Positions 1 through 8,606 of a DNA stretch of 64,000 bases are shown in pieces. This stretch comes from UBA2588 sp002339805 (GTDB lineage: Bacteria; Chloroflexota; Dehalococcoidia; Lucifugimonadales; UBA3495). The stretch spans positions 496,001-560,000 of the forward strand of contig JBJKVO010000015.1 in the NCBI GenBank assembly GCA_045562555.1, written 5' to 3'. The position numbers were made by a program, and so were the translations under genes. The notes under the pieces are model-generated. The model worked only from the letters and a program-made list of their open reading frames with translations. It was not told where the DNA came from and did no database searches. How positions within the stretch are numbered: the stretch's first letter is position 1; each line of letters begins with the position of its first letter.

Positions 1-540
1 GGGGATTCATTGATATTAACCAAGCCCATAGGCACAGGAATTATTACAACTGCAGGTAAGCAAATGAAAGCACCTGATTCCGTGATAGACGAAGCTGTGA
101 GCATAATGAGCACTTTGAATAAAGATGCTAGTGAAGTGATGATGGACGTAGGTGTTAATTCTTGTACGGATATAACCGGATTTGGTCTGATGGGGCATTT
201 GATGTCAATGATGAAGGCCAGTGCTTGTACTGCTAACATTATTGCAAATGATATTCCTGTAATAGAGGGAACTTGGGATCTACTAAAAGAAGGAATTTTG
301 CCTGGTGGAACCATGCGAAACAGAGACAGTGTTGAATCTAGTATTGAATGGGATGATGGATTGAGTGAAGAGTCGAAGCTGTTGTTATGTGACGCACAAA
401 CTTCTGGAGGATTGCTTATTTCAGTTTCAGAAGATAAAACTGATGAATTACTTAATAAACTCATAGAAAACGGAGTGAAATCTTCCGCCCTTATTGGTAC
501 CATCAAATCTAAAGAATCAGCATTTATTGAAGTAAAATAA
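1..540 (+). CDS. selD: Selenide, water dikinase (SelD), C-terminal part; 5' end outside window
   Basis: SelD makes selenophosphate from selenide and ATP, the selenium donor for selenocysteine and selenouridine synthesis. The reading frame is open from base 1 and begins GDSLILTKPIGTG, the conserved SelD motif, so the gene is truncated by the window edge and the TTG at 10 is an internal Leu, not a start. About 179 residues remain: the AIRS C-terminal domain with the GFGLMGH segment, GGTMRN and the LCDAQTSGGLL motif near the end. The catalytic Cys or Sec lies in the missing N-terminal part, so whether this is a selenoprotein cannot be seen. The stop is 10 bases before the next gene, suggesting an operon. 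Family assignment is secure. Confidence 0.93.
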   Translation, partial: GDSLILTKPIGTGIITTAGKQMKAPDSVIDEAVSIMSTLNKDASEVMMDVGVNSCTDITGFGLMGHLMSMMKASACTANIIANDIPVIEGTWDLLKEGILPGGTMRNRDSVESSIEWDDGLSEESKLLLCDAQTSGGLLISVSEDKTDELLNKLIENGVKSSALIGTIKSKESAFIEVK

Positions 541-550
541 GGAGATTGTT

Positions 551-1162
551 ATGAAACGACCAGATCAGATAAGGCAAGTTCCTGAGCACCTACAAGGTGA
601 TCGGACTCCTCCGGGACAATTCTTGACAGAAAAATTTCCTATATTAACTTATGGAGAAACTCCAAAACTAGACTTGTCTACTTGGCAGATGAAAATGTAT
701 GGCCTAGTAGATAATGAAACAGTTATTAATTGGTCTCAATTTTTGGAGTTGCAGTGGGAGAACATAACTGCTGACTTTCATTGTGTAACTCAGTGGAGTC
801 ATTTGGATAATATATGGGAAGGAGTTCTCTTCTCTACTGTAGCTGCGCTGTGTAAACCAACCTCTAAGGCTAAGTTTGTAATGGCGCATTGTTATGGGGG
901 ATACACCACTAACCTTCCCTTAGATTTGTGCATGTCTGAAGGTATTTTAGCTCATAAAAGGGATGGTGAGCCGATCGGTGAAGGTAATGGATGGCCACTC
1001 AGATTAGTTGTTCCCAGTAAGTACGCTTGGAAAAGCGCTAAATGGATTAACGCTATTGAATTTATGGAAAATGATGAATTAGGGTTTTGGGAGAAAAACG
1101 GATACAACAATAATGCCGATCCGTGGAAAGAAGAACGTTTTTGGTCTAGTCTTTCCAGATAG
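551..1162 (+). CDS. Sulfite oxidase-like molybdopterin-dependent oxidoreductase
   Basis: A 203-residue protein of the sulfite oxidase catalytic-domain family (oxidoreductase molybdopterin-binding domain). The expected molybdenum-ligating Cys is Cys78 in DFHCVTQWS, followed by the GGYTTNLPL and GWPLRLVVP segments usual for the fold. It is a short stand-alone form: no heme domain, no dimerisation domain and no Tat or Sec signal, so it is probably cytoplasmic. The substrate is unknown; related short proteins are annotated only as sulfite oxidase-like. A Shine-Dalgarno AGGAG precedes the ATG and selD ends just upstream. It would need the cofactor made with MogA, encoded at 11.9 kb. Confidence 0.85.
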   Translation: MKRPDQIRQVPEHLQGDRTPPGQFLTEKFPILTYGETPKLDLSTWQMKMYGLVDNETVINWSQFLELQWENITADFHCVTQWSHLDNIWEGVLFSTVAALCKPTSKAKFVMAHCYGGYTTNLPLDLCMSEGILAHKRDGEPIGEGNGWPLRLVVPSKYAWKSAKWINAIEFMENDELGFWEKNGYNNNADPWKEERFWSSLSR

Positions 1163-1208
1163 TTTCTAAGTTTTAGCCTATTTAATATCCTCTATTCATG
1201 TCATCAAC

Positions 1209-1229
1209 CTTGACATGCTCTGTATCAAG
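1209..1229 (+). promoter_or_regulatory. HAIR-like operator (HspR binding site)
   Basis: Inverted repeat CTTGA-N11-TCAAG, 21 bases overall, the same half-sites and spacing as the actinobacterial HAIR element (CTTGAGT-N7-ACTCAAG). It covers the whole -35 box and most of the spacer of the promoter at 1210-1238, where a bound repressor would block RNA polymerase. A further TATCAAG copy lies at 1241-1247. It sits directly upstream of an HspR-type regulator gene, so autoregulation is the natural reading. The match is seen; the binding is inferred. Confidence 0.65.
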
Positions 1230-1238
1230 TTATATGAT
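1210..1238 (+). promoter_or_regulatory. Sigma-70-type promoter of hspR-grpE-dnaK
   Basis: TTGACA at 1210-1215 and TATGAT at 1233-1238 are separated by exactly 17 bases. Six of six and five of six positions match the -35 and -10 consensus. Transcription should begin near 1245, about 22 bases before the ATG at 1267. The promoter lies inside the longest open frame for hspR, which rules out the upstream starts at 1198 and 1234. Confidence 0.75.
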
Positions 1239-1266
1239 TATATCAAGTAAGACTAGAGTAGTTGGT

Positions 1267-1737
1267 ATGACTAATAGACGACAAATTCATATAAGGTTTA
1301 CTGGTCAACAGACAGGATCTTTCCCTTCGTTGGAACGTGATGATTTGATCAGTGATATCTCGGATGATAATGAGAGATCAGAAGCAGGTGACGTTGAAGG
1401 ACTGTATGTAATAAGCGTAGCTGCGAGAATCCTGGAAATGCATCCTCAAACCTTACGCAAATATGAACGCCTGGGCTTAGTGAATCCGAATAGAACCATT
1501 GGTATGTTGCGTTTATATTCCAGAGAAGACATACGTAAACTGATGGTTATTAAACACCTTATGGAAAACGTAGGATTAAATCTGGCTGGAGTGGAGTTTG
1601 TTTTGTCTATGATTGGGAACCTTTCTGTTTTTAAAGAACGGATGAATAATTTGATTTCTGGGCAAAAAAATATTGAGAATTTGAATCAGGAGTTGGATAA
1701 TTTATTTGCTAGTTTTAATTTACCATTAGAGATATAG
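1267..1737 (+). CDS. hspR: MerR-family heat-shock repressor HspR
   Basis: HspR represses the dnaK operon and is known in actinobacteria to act with DnaK on HAIR operators. From the ATG at 1267 the protein has 156 residues: a polar 45-residue N-terminal extension, a MerR winged helix-turn-helix (about 47-115) with YVISVAARI, HPQTLRKYERLGLV and a YSREDIRKL wing, the INLAG-like segment LNLAGVEF, and a C-terminal helix of coiled-coil character (about 118-147). The frame is open back to 1198, but that region holds a full promoter and operator, so the 1267 start is preferred. grpE follows 14 bases after the stop. Confidence 0.85.
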   Translation: MTNRRQIHIRFTGQQTGSFPSLERDDLISDISDDNERSEAGDVEGLYVISVAARILEMHPQTLRKYERLGLVNPNRTIGMLRLYSREDIRKLMVIKHLMENVGLNLAGVEFVLSMIGNLSVFKERMNNLISGQKNIENLNQELDNLFASFNLPLEI

Positions 1738-1751
1738 GAATTTCAGAATAT

Positions 1752-2306
1752 ATGACAGATGATCAAGAAATACAAAAAGATTTAGATGATTCACAAATCA
1801 ATGCAGATCAAATAAATGTTGAATCTATGACTATTGAGCAATTAATAGAAGCTCTAGGTACGGAGAGAGAAGCTAATAATGCTCAATTAGAATCTACTCA
1901 AAGGGCGCAAGCTGAATTGGCTAATTATAAAAAACGCTCAGAAGAACAGAGGATAGCTGAAATACAATTCTTGAATGCTAGTTTGCTTGCAAAGTTACTC
2001 CCTGTTTCAGACGAGTTTGAAATAGCCATTCAGTCAATTGACAGCAGTGTAGCAGAGTCACAATGGATTCAAGGAATAAAATTAATACATAAAAAATTAG
2101 AAGCCTTTTTAGCTTCAGAAGGAGTGTCTAAAATTGAGTGTGAAGGAGAATTTTTTGATCCTTTGCAACATGAGGCTTTGAGTACTGAAGAAACCGATAA
2201 ATATGAATCTGGTGTCGTTACAAAAGTACTAAGAAACGGATATAAACTTAGAGATCGCGTTATACAGCCTGCTCAAGTGGTAGTGGCAAAACCGATATCG
2301 AAATAA
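1752..2306 (+). CDS. grpE: Nucleotide exchange factor GrpE
   Basis: GrpE releases ADP from DnaK. The 184-residue protein has the usual layout: an acidic disordered N-terminus, a long coiled-coil helix (about 30-75, with ELANYKKRSEEQ), a four-helix region, and a C-terminal beta domain with FDPLQHEAL and a GYKLRDRVIQPAQVVV signature. It lies between hspR and dnaK on the same strand with gaps of 14 and 33 bases, so it is part of the heat-shock operon and probably under the HAIR-like operator before hspR. Confidence 0.96.
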   Translation: MTDDQEIQKDLDDSQINADQINVESMTIEQLIEALGTEREANNAQLESTQRAQAELANYKKRSEEQRIAEIQFLNASLLAKLLPVSDEFEIAIQSIDSSVAESQWIQGIKLIHKKLEAFLASEGVSKIECEGEFFDPLQHEALSTEETDKYESGVVTKVLRNGYKLRDRVIQPAQVVVAKPISK

Positions 2307-2339
2307 CAAAATAACAAATTAAGAAGAGGTAAAACAATC

Positions 2340-4229
2340 ATGGCGAAAGTATTAGGGATAGATTTAGGGACTACTAACTCGGTAGCTGCGGTTATAGATG
2401 CAGGAGATCCTGTAGTGGTAGAAAATGCTGAAGGAGGACGGATTACTCCTTCTGTAGTAGGCATAAACATAAAATCCAGTGAGCGTTACGTTGGGCAGGT
2501 TGCGAAAAGGCAAGCTGTTACTAATCCAGAAAATACAGTGTTTTCTGTCAAGAGATTAATTGGCAGGAAATATGATGATTCTGAGGTACAGGCCTTAGCA
2601 TCAAGGCTTCCTTATACGTTAGTTAAATCTGATAATGGAGACGCGCACGTTGCGATGGGAGAGGAGACATACGCTCCGCCGCAAATCTCATCTTTCGTAT
2701 TACAGAAAATTAAGCAAGATGCTGAGGCTAAATTAGGCGAAAGAATTACTCAAGCTGTGATTACTGTGCCCGCTTATTTTAATGATACTCAGAGGCAAGC
2801 TACAAAAGATGCCGGTACGATCGCGGGGCTGGAAGTCCTACGAATTATCAATGAGCCAACAGCTTCTTCATTGGCGTATGGATTAGATAAAACTAATACA
2901 GATGCAACAATAGCTGTGTTTGACCTTGGTGGAGGTACGTTCGACATTACAATATTGCAGATGGGCGATGGCGTTTTTGAAGTTAAATCTACTAATGGCG
3001 ATACCAGTTTGGGAGGTGATGATTTTGACGAAACTATATTGGATTGGTTAACCCAAGAATTTTTGCAAGATACGGGAATTGACTTATCTAAAGATAGAAT
3101 GGCTTTGCAGCGACTGAGAGATGCGGCTGAGAGAGCGAAGATAGAATTATCCGCCACAGTAGAGACGGAGATTAACCTCCCGTTCATTACTGCCGACGCT
3201 AATGGCCCACAACACCTTGTTAAAAGTTTGAGTAGAGCTAAACTAGATCAATTGGTGTCAAATTTAATTTCCCGTACCCAGGGCCCTTGTGAAAAAGCGT
3301 TGCAAGACTCTGGATTATCAAAAAATGATATTGACGAAGTTATTTTAGTAGGTGGTATGACTCGTATGCCCTCGGTACAGGATAAAGTAGAGGAAATATT
3401 TGGTAAGGAACCTAATAAGACAGTTAATCCAGATGAAGCAGTGGCTTTAGGGGCTGCAGTACAAGCAGGAGTATTAGCAGGAGAAGTTGATGATATCGTC
3501 TTGTTAGATGTCACTCCTTTAACATTAGGCTTGGAAACTTTGGGTTCGGTTATGACTAATTTAATAGAACGCAACACAACCATCCCTACAAAGAAGACAG
3601 AAACTTTTACTACTGCGGCTGATAATCAATCTAGTGTAGATATACATGTTTTGCAGGGTGAAAGACAGATGGCAACTGACAATAAATCTATTGGTAGGTT
3701 TATGTTAGATGGCATAATTCCCGCTCCAAGGGGAATTCCTCAAGTGGAAGTTACATTTGATATTGATGCTAACGGCATATTAAGTGTGTCCGCCAAAGAT
3801 CAAGGTACAGGTAAAGAACAAAAGATAGTTATTCAATCTAATTCGGGTCTTTCGGATGATGAAATTGAACAAATGGTTGAAGATGCGAAAACCAATGAAG
3901 AGGAAGATAGTAGACGCAGAGCTGAAATTGAGACTAAAAATCAGGCGGATACTCTGATATATAGTACCGAAAAATTGATACAAGATAATGCTGAGAATAT
4001 CCCTGAAGACATTAAAACAGAAGTTGAAGCCAAATTAGAAGCGTTAAAAACTGCAAGTAGTGCGAATGATATTGCAGGGATACAAACAGCGACTGCCGAA
4101 TTAAACTCATCTGCGCAAAAATTAGGCGAGCATATTTACTCGCAGCAAGCTGAAGAGTCGGCTTCTGAAGAAGAGTCAACGAATTCTGACGAAGATGGTA
4201 CTGTAGAAGGTGAAGCAAAAGAAATTTAA
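2340..4229 (+). CDS. dnaK: Molecular chaperone DnaK (Hsp70)
   Basis: Full-length Hsp70 of 629 residues, cytoplasmic. The ATPase domain begins GIDLGTTNSVAAV and contains the phosphate-binding DLGGGTFDITIL and GGMTRMPSVQ motifs. A linker with VLLDVTPLTLG leads to the substrate-binding domain, then a helical lid and an acidic Ser/Glu-rich tail. GrpE is encoded just upstream; dnaJ, which often follows dnaK, is not in this window, and an unrelated 99-residue gene takes its place. Heat control through HspR is inferred from the operator at 1209. Confidence 0.98.
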   Translation: MAKVLGIDLGTTNSVAAVIDAGDPVVVENAEGGRITPSVVGINIKSSERYVGQVAKRQAVTNPENTVFSVKRLIGRKYDDSEVQALASRLPYTLVKSDNGDAHVAMGEETYAPPQISSFVLQKIKQDAEAKLGERITQAVITVPAYFNDTQRQATKDAGTIAGLEVLRIINEPTASSLAYGLDKTNTDATIAVFDLGGGTFDITILQMGDGVFEVKSTNGDTSLGGDDFDETILDWLTQEFLQDTGIDLSKDRMALQRLRDAAERAKIELSATVETEINLPFITADANGPQHLVKSLSRAKLDQLVSNLISRTQGPCEKALQDSGLSKNDIDEVILVGGMTRMPSVQDKVEEIFGKEPNKTVNPDEAVALGAAVQAGVLAGEVDDIVLLDVTPLTLGLETLGSVMTNLIERNTTIPTKKTETFTTAADNQSSVDIHVLQGERQMATDNKSIGRFMLDGIIPAPRGIPQVEVTFDIDANGILSVSAKDQGTGKEQKIVIQSNSGLSDDEIEQMVEDAKTNEEEDSRRRAEIETKNQADTLIYSTEKLIQDNAENIPEDIKTEVEAKLEALKTASSANDIAGIQTATAELNSSAQKLGEHIYSQQAEESASEEESTNSDEDGTVEGEAKEI

Positions 4230-4291
4230 TAATGGCTTATTGAACTGTTTTTGATTTGTAAGATTTGGTATAATGGAGTAGGAGGATTGAA

Positions 4292-4591
4292 ATGAGTATG
4301 TTACAAGATGATATGAATCCCGAAATCCCACACAATAGTAGCGAACTGGAAACCACAGAGTTTGTTATAGAACCGAATGACTTGGGGTACTCCCCTTTGC
4401 AATCTCATTATCTTACTTTATTGGAAAGACTGGTTGATGTTCAGAATGAATATAAATCAGATCCAGAATCTGAAGAATGGCTAATGAAAGCAATACAGAA
4501 GTCTGTTTATTCAGCCTATTGTGATTGTATAGAGGCAGAAATCGGAGATCCTGCAAAATTAATATTAGAACAAGAACAACAAGTTAACTAG
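4292..4591 (+). CDS. Hypothetical protein (99 aa) downstream of dnaK
   Basis: I do not recognise a family. The protein is acidic and looks soluble, without signal peptide or membrane segment. Predicted helices run from about residue 35 to the end, with three Tyr and two Cys (YCDC) in the middle. A strong AGGAGG six bases before the ATG supports translation. It starts 62 bases after dnaK and is followed by an intrinsic terminator, so it is probably the last gene of the heat-shock transcript. It shows no J-domain HPD motif, so it is not a DnaJ substitute by sequence. Confidence 0.6.
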   Translation: MSMLQDDMNPEIPHNSSELETTEFVIEPNDLGYSPLQSHYLTLLERLVDVQNEYKSDPESEEWLMKAIQKSVYSAYCDCIEAEIGDPAKLILEQEQQVN

Positions 4592-4617
4592 TAAATACTT
4601 AACTCGTCTGATCTATA

Positions 4618-4652
4618 ATAAGGCCTCCATAATTTGGCGGCCTTATTTTTTT
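4618..4652 (+). terminator. Rho-independent terminator ending the hspR-grpE-dnaK operon
   Basis: An eight-base-pair stem ATAAGGCC/GGCCTTAT, extendable by two further pairs beyond one mismatch, with a run of seven T at 4646-4652. It lies 27 bases after the 99-residue gene and immediately before the ribosome-binding site of the gamma-glutamyltransferase-like gene. Confidence 0.85.
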
Positions 4653-4663
4653 AAGGAGGAAAG

Positions 4664-6439
4664 ATGACTAATACGCATTCAGTTTCTGGGACATATGGTA
4701 GATATTCACATAGATCACTGATTTGGGGTAAACATCAAATGGTAGGAGCAGGTACGCAGCTAACCGCTCAAACAGGAATGAGAGTATTGAATTCTGGAGG
4801 AAATGCTGTTGATGCAGCAGTAGCTGGTGCACTAACCGCTGGCGTTTTGGAACCTACTGCTCATTACACATTAGGAGGAGAGGTTGCATTTTTGTTCTAC
4901 GATGCTGCAGAAGATAGAGTAAGATCCATCGTAGGCCAAGGGTGGGCTCCCAAACAGGCAACTATCGAATATTACAACAAGAATTTTGGTGAGATACCCG
5001 CGGGTGCACTGAGTACTACAGTCCCTGGTGTAATTTCGGCTTTACTAACTATGTTGAAATTGTATGGAACCTTTAGTTTTGAAGATGTTGTGATGGATGC
5101 ATTAACTTTTTCTGGGAAAGGGTTCCCTGCCTACCAGTTGTTTAGTAGAGCTATAAACACTGAAGAAAGGCTAAACAACATCAAGAAATTTAAGACTACG
5201 TCTGACGTTTTTCTTCCTGGCGGAGAACCACCTGAAATAGGCAGCATGTTTGTTCAAGAAAACTTGTACAAATCTCTTAATCTTATGGTAGAAGCTGAAC
5301 GAACTGCATTGAAACATGGGGATTCTAGAGAAGAAGCAATACAAGCTGCGAGAGACGTTTATTATAAAGGTGAGATAGCAAGCCAGTTGGTAGATGCATT
5401 AGTTGATTTGGGTGCTCCATATACACTAGAAGATTTTTCAAGTTATGAATCTCCTGAGGAAGAACCTATAAAAGTAGATTATAGAGAATACACAATATAT
5501 ACAAACCAAACTTGGACTCAAGGTATTACATTGCTTCAAGCATTGAAAATTTTGGAAGGATTTGATTTAAATTCTGTTGGACATAACAGTGCTCATACAA
5601 TTCATTTACAGGTTGAAGCTTTGAAATTAGCATTTGCTGACCGAGAAAAATATGTTGGAGATCCTGCGTTTGTAAAAGTGCCAGTAAAAGAATTGCTCTC
5701 AGAAGAATATTGTGCTTTAAGAAGACAGTTGATTGATTTAAATGTTGCTAGAGCACAATATGGACCGGGAGATCCAATTAATATGATAGATGAAATCGTA
5801 AGCGATAGTACCATTCCTGACGTATCTTATGAGGCTCCAGTATTTTCAGAAGACGGTACTACTTATCTAGCAACTATAGATGCTATGGGCAATATGGTAT
5901 CAGCAACTCCAAGTAGTTTCGCAGCATTAACACAAGGAAGTGTCATGGGAGACACTGGCATAATCGTGAATTGCAGGGGATGTTATTTCTGGTTGGATCC
6001 AGAAAACCCCAATTGTATAGATGGTCATAAACGACCTCGTACTACTCCGTGCACTTTTATAATCATGAAGAACGGAAATCCGTATATGACTTTGGGCACT
6101 CCTGGAGGGGATAGTCAGCCTCAGAGCAATCTTCAAGTATTTAGTAATATAGTAGATTTTGGAATGGATATACAAGAAGCAGTCGAAGCTCCTAGATACT
6201 GTGGATATAGTTTCCCAAGATCTCCTTGGCCTCACCGTGAATTTCCGTACAGACTGGATCTGGAAAATAGGATTGATCCGGAAGTAATTTCGGAGTTAGA
6301 TGAAAAAGGGCATAAAACTGAAGCTATCGCTCCGTGGGGAGTTAGAAATGGGTTTACTCCATTAATGATAGATCCTGATTCTGGCGTGTACTGTGGCGGA
6401 GCTGATCCCCGTAAAGAATCGGTAGTCTTAGGCTGGTAA
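4664..6439 (+). CDS. Gamma-glutamyltransferase family protein
   Basis: Member of the Ntn-hydrolase gamma-glutamyltranspeptidase family, which self-cleaves and then cleaves or transfers gamma-glutamyl groups (glutathione and relatives). The 591 residues cover both subunits of the precursor. The likely nucleophile is Thr399 at the start of TTYLATID, the position of the family TTH motif, here with Tyr instead of His. LNSGGNAVDAAVAG near residue 45 and TLGTPGGDSQPQ in the C-terminal part are family hallmarks. No signal peptide is visible, so it is probably a cytoplasmic form rather than the classical secreted enzyme. AAGGAGGA precedes the start. The substrate cannot be told from sequence. Confidence 0.88.
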   Translation: MTNTHSVSGTYGRYSHRSLIWGKHQMVGAGTQLTAQTGMRVLNSGGNAVDAAVAGALTAGVLEPTAHYTLGGEVAFLFYDAAEDRVRSIVGQGWAPKQATIEYYNKNFGEIPAGALSTTVPGVISALLTMLKLYGTFSFEDVVMDALTFSGKGFPAYQLFSRAINTEERLNNIKKFKTTSDVFLPGGEPPEIGSMFVQENLYKSLNLMVEAERTALKHGDSREEAIQAARDVYYKGEIASQLVDALVDLGAPYTLEDFSSYESPEEEPIKVDYREYTIYTNQTWTQGITLLQALKILEGFDLNSVGHNSAHTIHLQVEALKLAFADREKYVGDPAFVKVPVKELLSEEYCALRRQLIDLNVARAQYGPGDPINMIDEIVSDSTIPDVSYEAPVFSEDGTTYLATIDAMGNMVSATPSSFAALTQGSVMGDTGIIVNCRGCYFWLDPENPNCIDGHKRPRTTPCTFIIMKNGNPYMTLGTPGGDSQPQSNLQVFSNIVDFGMDIQEAVEAPRYCGYSFPRSPWPHREFPYRLDLENRIDPEVISELDEKGHKTEAIAPWGVRNGFTPLMIDPDSGVYCGGADPRKESVVLGW

Positions 6440-6462
6440 AAACATAATCAGTCTAGTTACTT

Positions 6463-7689
6463 CTAGTCGTCAGCTGCTATCAGAGGCTCATTGTTAGTCA
6501 CATTGGCTGGCCACCAGTTGTCATCATAGTCTGGCCACATTTTATTGATTTCAGGCATTACCTGTTCTGCAAACAATTTAGTGTTTTTGAGTGTTAATTC
6601 TTTAGGCATGGAACCAATTTGAAGTAGCGTCATAAGATGTCCGATCCTTAGCATGTTTACAGCTTCACTAAGTTTTTTTGTTACTGTCTCTGGGCTCCCA
6701 GCTATGATATAACCTAATTCAATATAATCTTCCCATTCCATATCTTTTGCAACCTTAGCGGCTTCAGTCGCCATTTGAGGTCGTAAAGATTCTCTTATAG
6801 ATGTTAGGGGTCTATAACCAGGGGCTTCGGCGTAAGGAGTGTGAATCCTAAGCATTTTTTCATAAAAGTATTTCACATGTTCTTCATATTCTTCTTTGGC
6901 AGATTCATCTGTTTCAGACACGCATACTAATTGCAAGAATCCGAGCCTATGCGGATTATCATCCAGTCCTTTTTCTTTTGCTCTGGCCCAGAATCCATCC
7001 ACAATTTTTTGTGCCCTCATGTATCCATAGTAACTTAGATAACAATATACATAGTCTCTATCTAGTACCCAATCCCAAGTTTCTAGGGTTCCGCTACCAG
7101 GTATCCATACAGGAGGATGAGGTTGCTGCATGGGTCTTGGCCATACATTAACATAACGTATTTGATTGTACTTGCCATTGAATGAGAACGGCTTGCGTTC
7201 TTTCCAGCTCTTAATTATCAAGTCGTGCGCTTCATTGTGACGTTCTCTGAGTTCTAAAGGTACTATCCCATATGAGAAAGCTGTGTCCATGGATGTTCCC
7301 ACAGGGAAACCAGATACTAATCTTCCCCCACTCAAGACGTCTAGCATTGCCATTTCCTCAGCTACTCGTAGAGGGGGTTGATATAGAGCTATGCTATTTC
7401 CTAACACGATCAACGCAGAATTAGTGGTGGTCCTAGATAATATTGACGCTAGAAGGTTCGGTGATGGCATCATTCCATAGGCGTTACTGTGATGTTCATT
7501 AACACATATACCGTCGAACCCTAAGCTATCCGCATATTGGAGTTCTTCTAGAAAATCTCCGTAATATCCATTAGCTAAGTTGGGATCAAAGTTTTCATTT
7601 GGTAAATCGACCCACGCGCTTTTGTGGTGATCTGTAAAATCACTTGGAAGTCCTTGATATGGCATTAGGTGAAAAAAACAAGTTTTCAT
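6463..7689 (-). CDS. LLM-class (luciferase-like) flavin-dependent monooxygenase
   Basis: A 408-residue bacterial luciferase-like TIM-barrel protein using FMN or coenzyme F420 to oxidise organic substrates. Typical segments are LGFDGICVNEHHSN near residue 60, LDVLSGGRLVSGFPVG near 120, RPMQQPHPPVWIPGSG and the C-terminal YIIAGSPETVTKKL. Expanded families of such monooxygenases are a known trait of SAR202 bacteria, proposed to attack refractory organic matter. It is the last gene of a minus-strand cluster with a hydrolase, a methyltransferase and a crotonase. F420 use is possible because cofE is at 59.2 kb, but FMN cannot be excluded. Confidence 0.88.
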   Translation of the reverse strand: MKTCFFHLMPYQGLPSDFTDHHKSAWVDLPNENFDPNLANGYYGDFLEELQYADSLGFDGICVNEHHSNAYGMMPSPNLLASILSRTTTNSALIVLGNSIALYQPPLRVAEEMAMLDVLSGGRLVSGFPVGTSMDTAFSYGIVPLELRERHNEAHDLIIKSWKERKPFSFNGKYNQIRYVNVWPRPMQQPHPPVWIPGSGTLETWDWVLDRDYVYCYLSYYGYMRAQKIVDGFWARAKEKGLDDNPHRLGFLQLVCVSETDESAKEEYEEHVKYFYEKMLRIHTPYAEAPGYRPLTSIRESLRPQMATEAAKVAKDMEWEDYIELGYIIAGSPETVTKKLSEAVNMLRIGHLMTLLQIGSMPKELTLKNTKLFAEQVMPEINKMWPDYDDNWWPANVTNNEPLIAADD

Positions 7690-7756
7690 TTTTAGACCTT
7701 TTATTTAACTTAATAGGTTGGATTACATAATACCCGAAAGATTTTTAATATTAAAG

Positions 7757-8590
7757 TTAATTTAAGAATTTTAATAATTCCCTAATAAATTCCGTAGGGT
7801 TATCTTCAAAGACTGTGTGGGTAGCATTATTGATAGCTACAGTGCTTGAGGATGGGAAATGCTGAACCATCTGCTCGGCTACTTCTTTCGATAAGATATC
7901 TGATTGGAGACCCCTGAATATCATTGTTGGGCAAGTGATTTTGGGTAGATCATCCCATAAATCTAAAGGTTGTATGTTTGAGCCTGTTTTCCTCTGATCT
8001 CGAATAGCAGGATCATAAGTCCAAATATAAGTGCCATTATCTGTGACTTTAGTTGCATAGGTTGCTCTTCTAAGAAGAGTGTCATCAGATGCGAATGGTG
8101 AACTTTTTTTCAAATGGTTAATAATTTTTTCTATAGATGTGAACTCCGTAGGTCCATTAGCCATTTCATTACCTATCCTCTCGCTTCCTACGGAATCTAT
8201 TTTGGGTCCAATATCAATTATCCCTAATTTAAGTAATTTATGCGGATGTTGAGAAGCAAAATGCATGGCATTTCTACCTCCCATTGAATGTCCTATTAAG
8301 TTAAAACGATTGACGTTTAATAATTCTGAAAACATTAACAGATCATTTGAATAGGCATCTATTGAGTAATCTTGTTTTGAAGACCAATCACTTGAACCGC
8401 GACCTCTCTGATCCAAAGCGAATACATGATATTTATCTTGGAGTGCTTCAGATACTTCATCCCAAGAATGAGCGTGTCCTCTAAGTCCATGCAACAGGAT
8501 AACTGGAGGATTCTTGGATGAACCCCATTCCAGGTAATGTAATTCTAATTCGCCAATGTTCAAGTATTTGTCATTATAAGGGTGAGCCAT
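7757..8590 (-). CDS. Alpha/beta hydrolase
   Basis: A 277-residue alpha/beta-hydrolase-fold enzyme. The nucleophile elbow is IGHSMGG with Ser102; the oxyanion region HGLRGHAHSW is near residue 34; the catalytic His is probably His258 in NATHTVFEDNP; DQRGRGSSDW is the usual strand-4 segment. No signal peptide. The substrate is unknown; in this cluster it may hydrolyse an ester, lactone or C-C bond created by the neighbouring monooxygenase (inference). Sixteen bases separate it from the methyltransferase gene upstream. Confidence 0.88.
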   Translation of the reverse strand: MAHPYNDKYLNIGELELHYLEWGSSKNPPVILLHGLRGHAHSWDEVSEALQDKYHVFALDQRGRGSSDWSSKQDYSIDAYSNDLLMFSELLNVNRFNLIGHSMGGRNAMHFASQHPHKLLKLGIIDIGPKIDSVGSERIGNEMANGPTEFTSIEKIINHLKKSSPFASDDTLLRRATYATKVTDNGTYIWTYDPAIRDQRKTGSNIQPLDLWDDLPKITCPTMIFRGLQSDILSKEVAEQMVQHFPSSSTVAINNATHTVFEDNPTEFIRELLKFLN

Positions 8591-8606
8591 AAAGTATTAT
8601 TCCTTT

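Noticed and set aside
2789..3583. Two antisense open frames within dnaK
   Set aside because: Low-complexity translations mirroring dnaK codons, a common artefact opposite highly conserved genes.
4266..4274. TGG-TATAAT extended -10 element before the 99-residue gene after dnaK
   Set aside because: A transcript starting there would begin inside the AGGAGG ribosome-binding site, so it is unlikely to drive this gene; co-transcription with dnaK is simpler.
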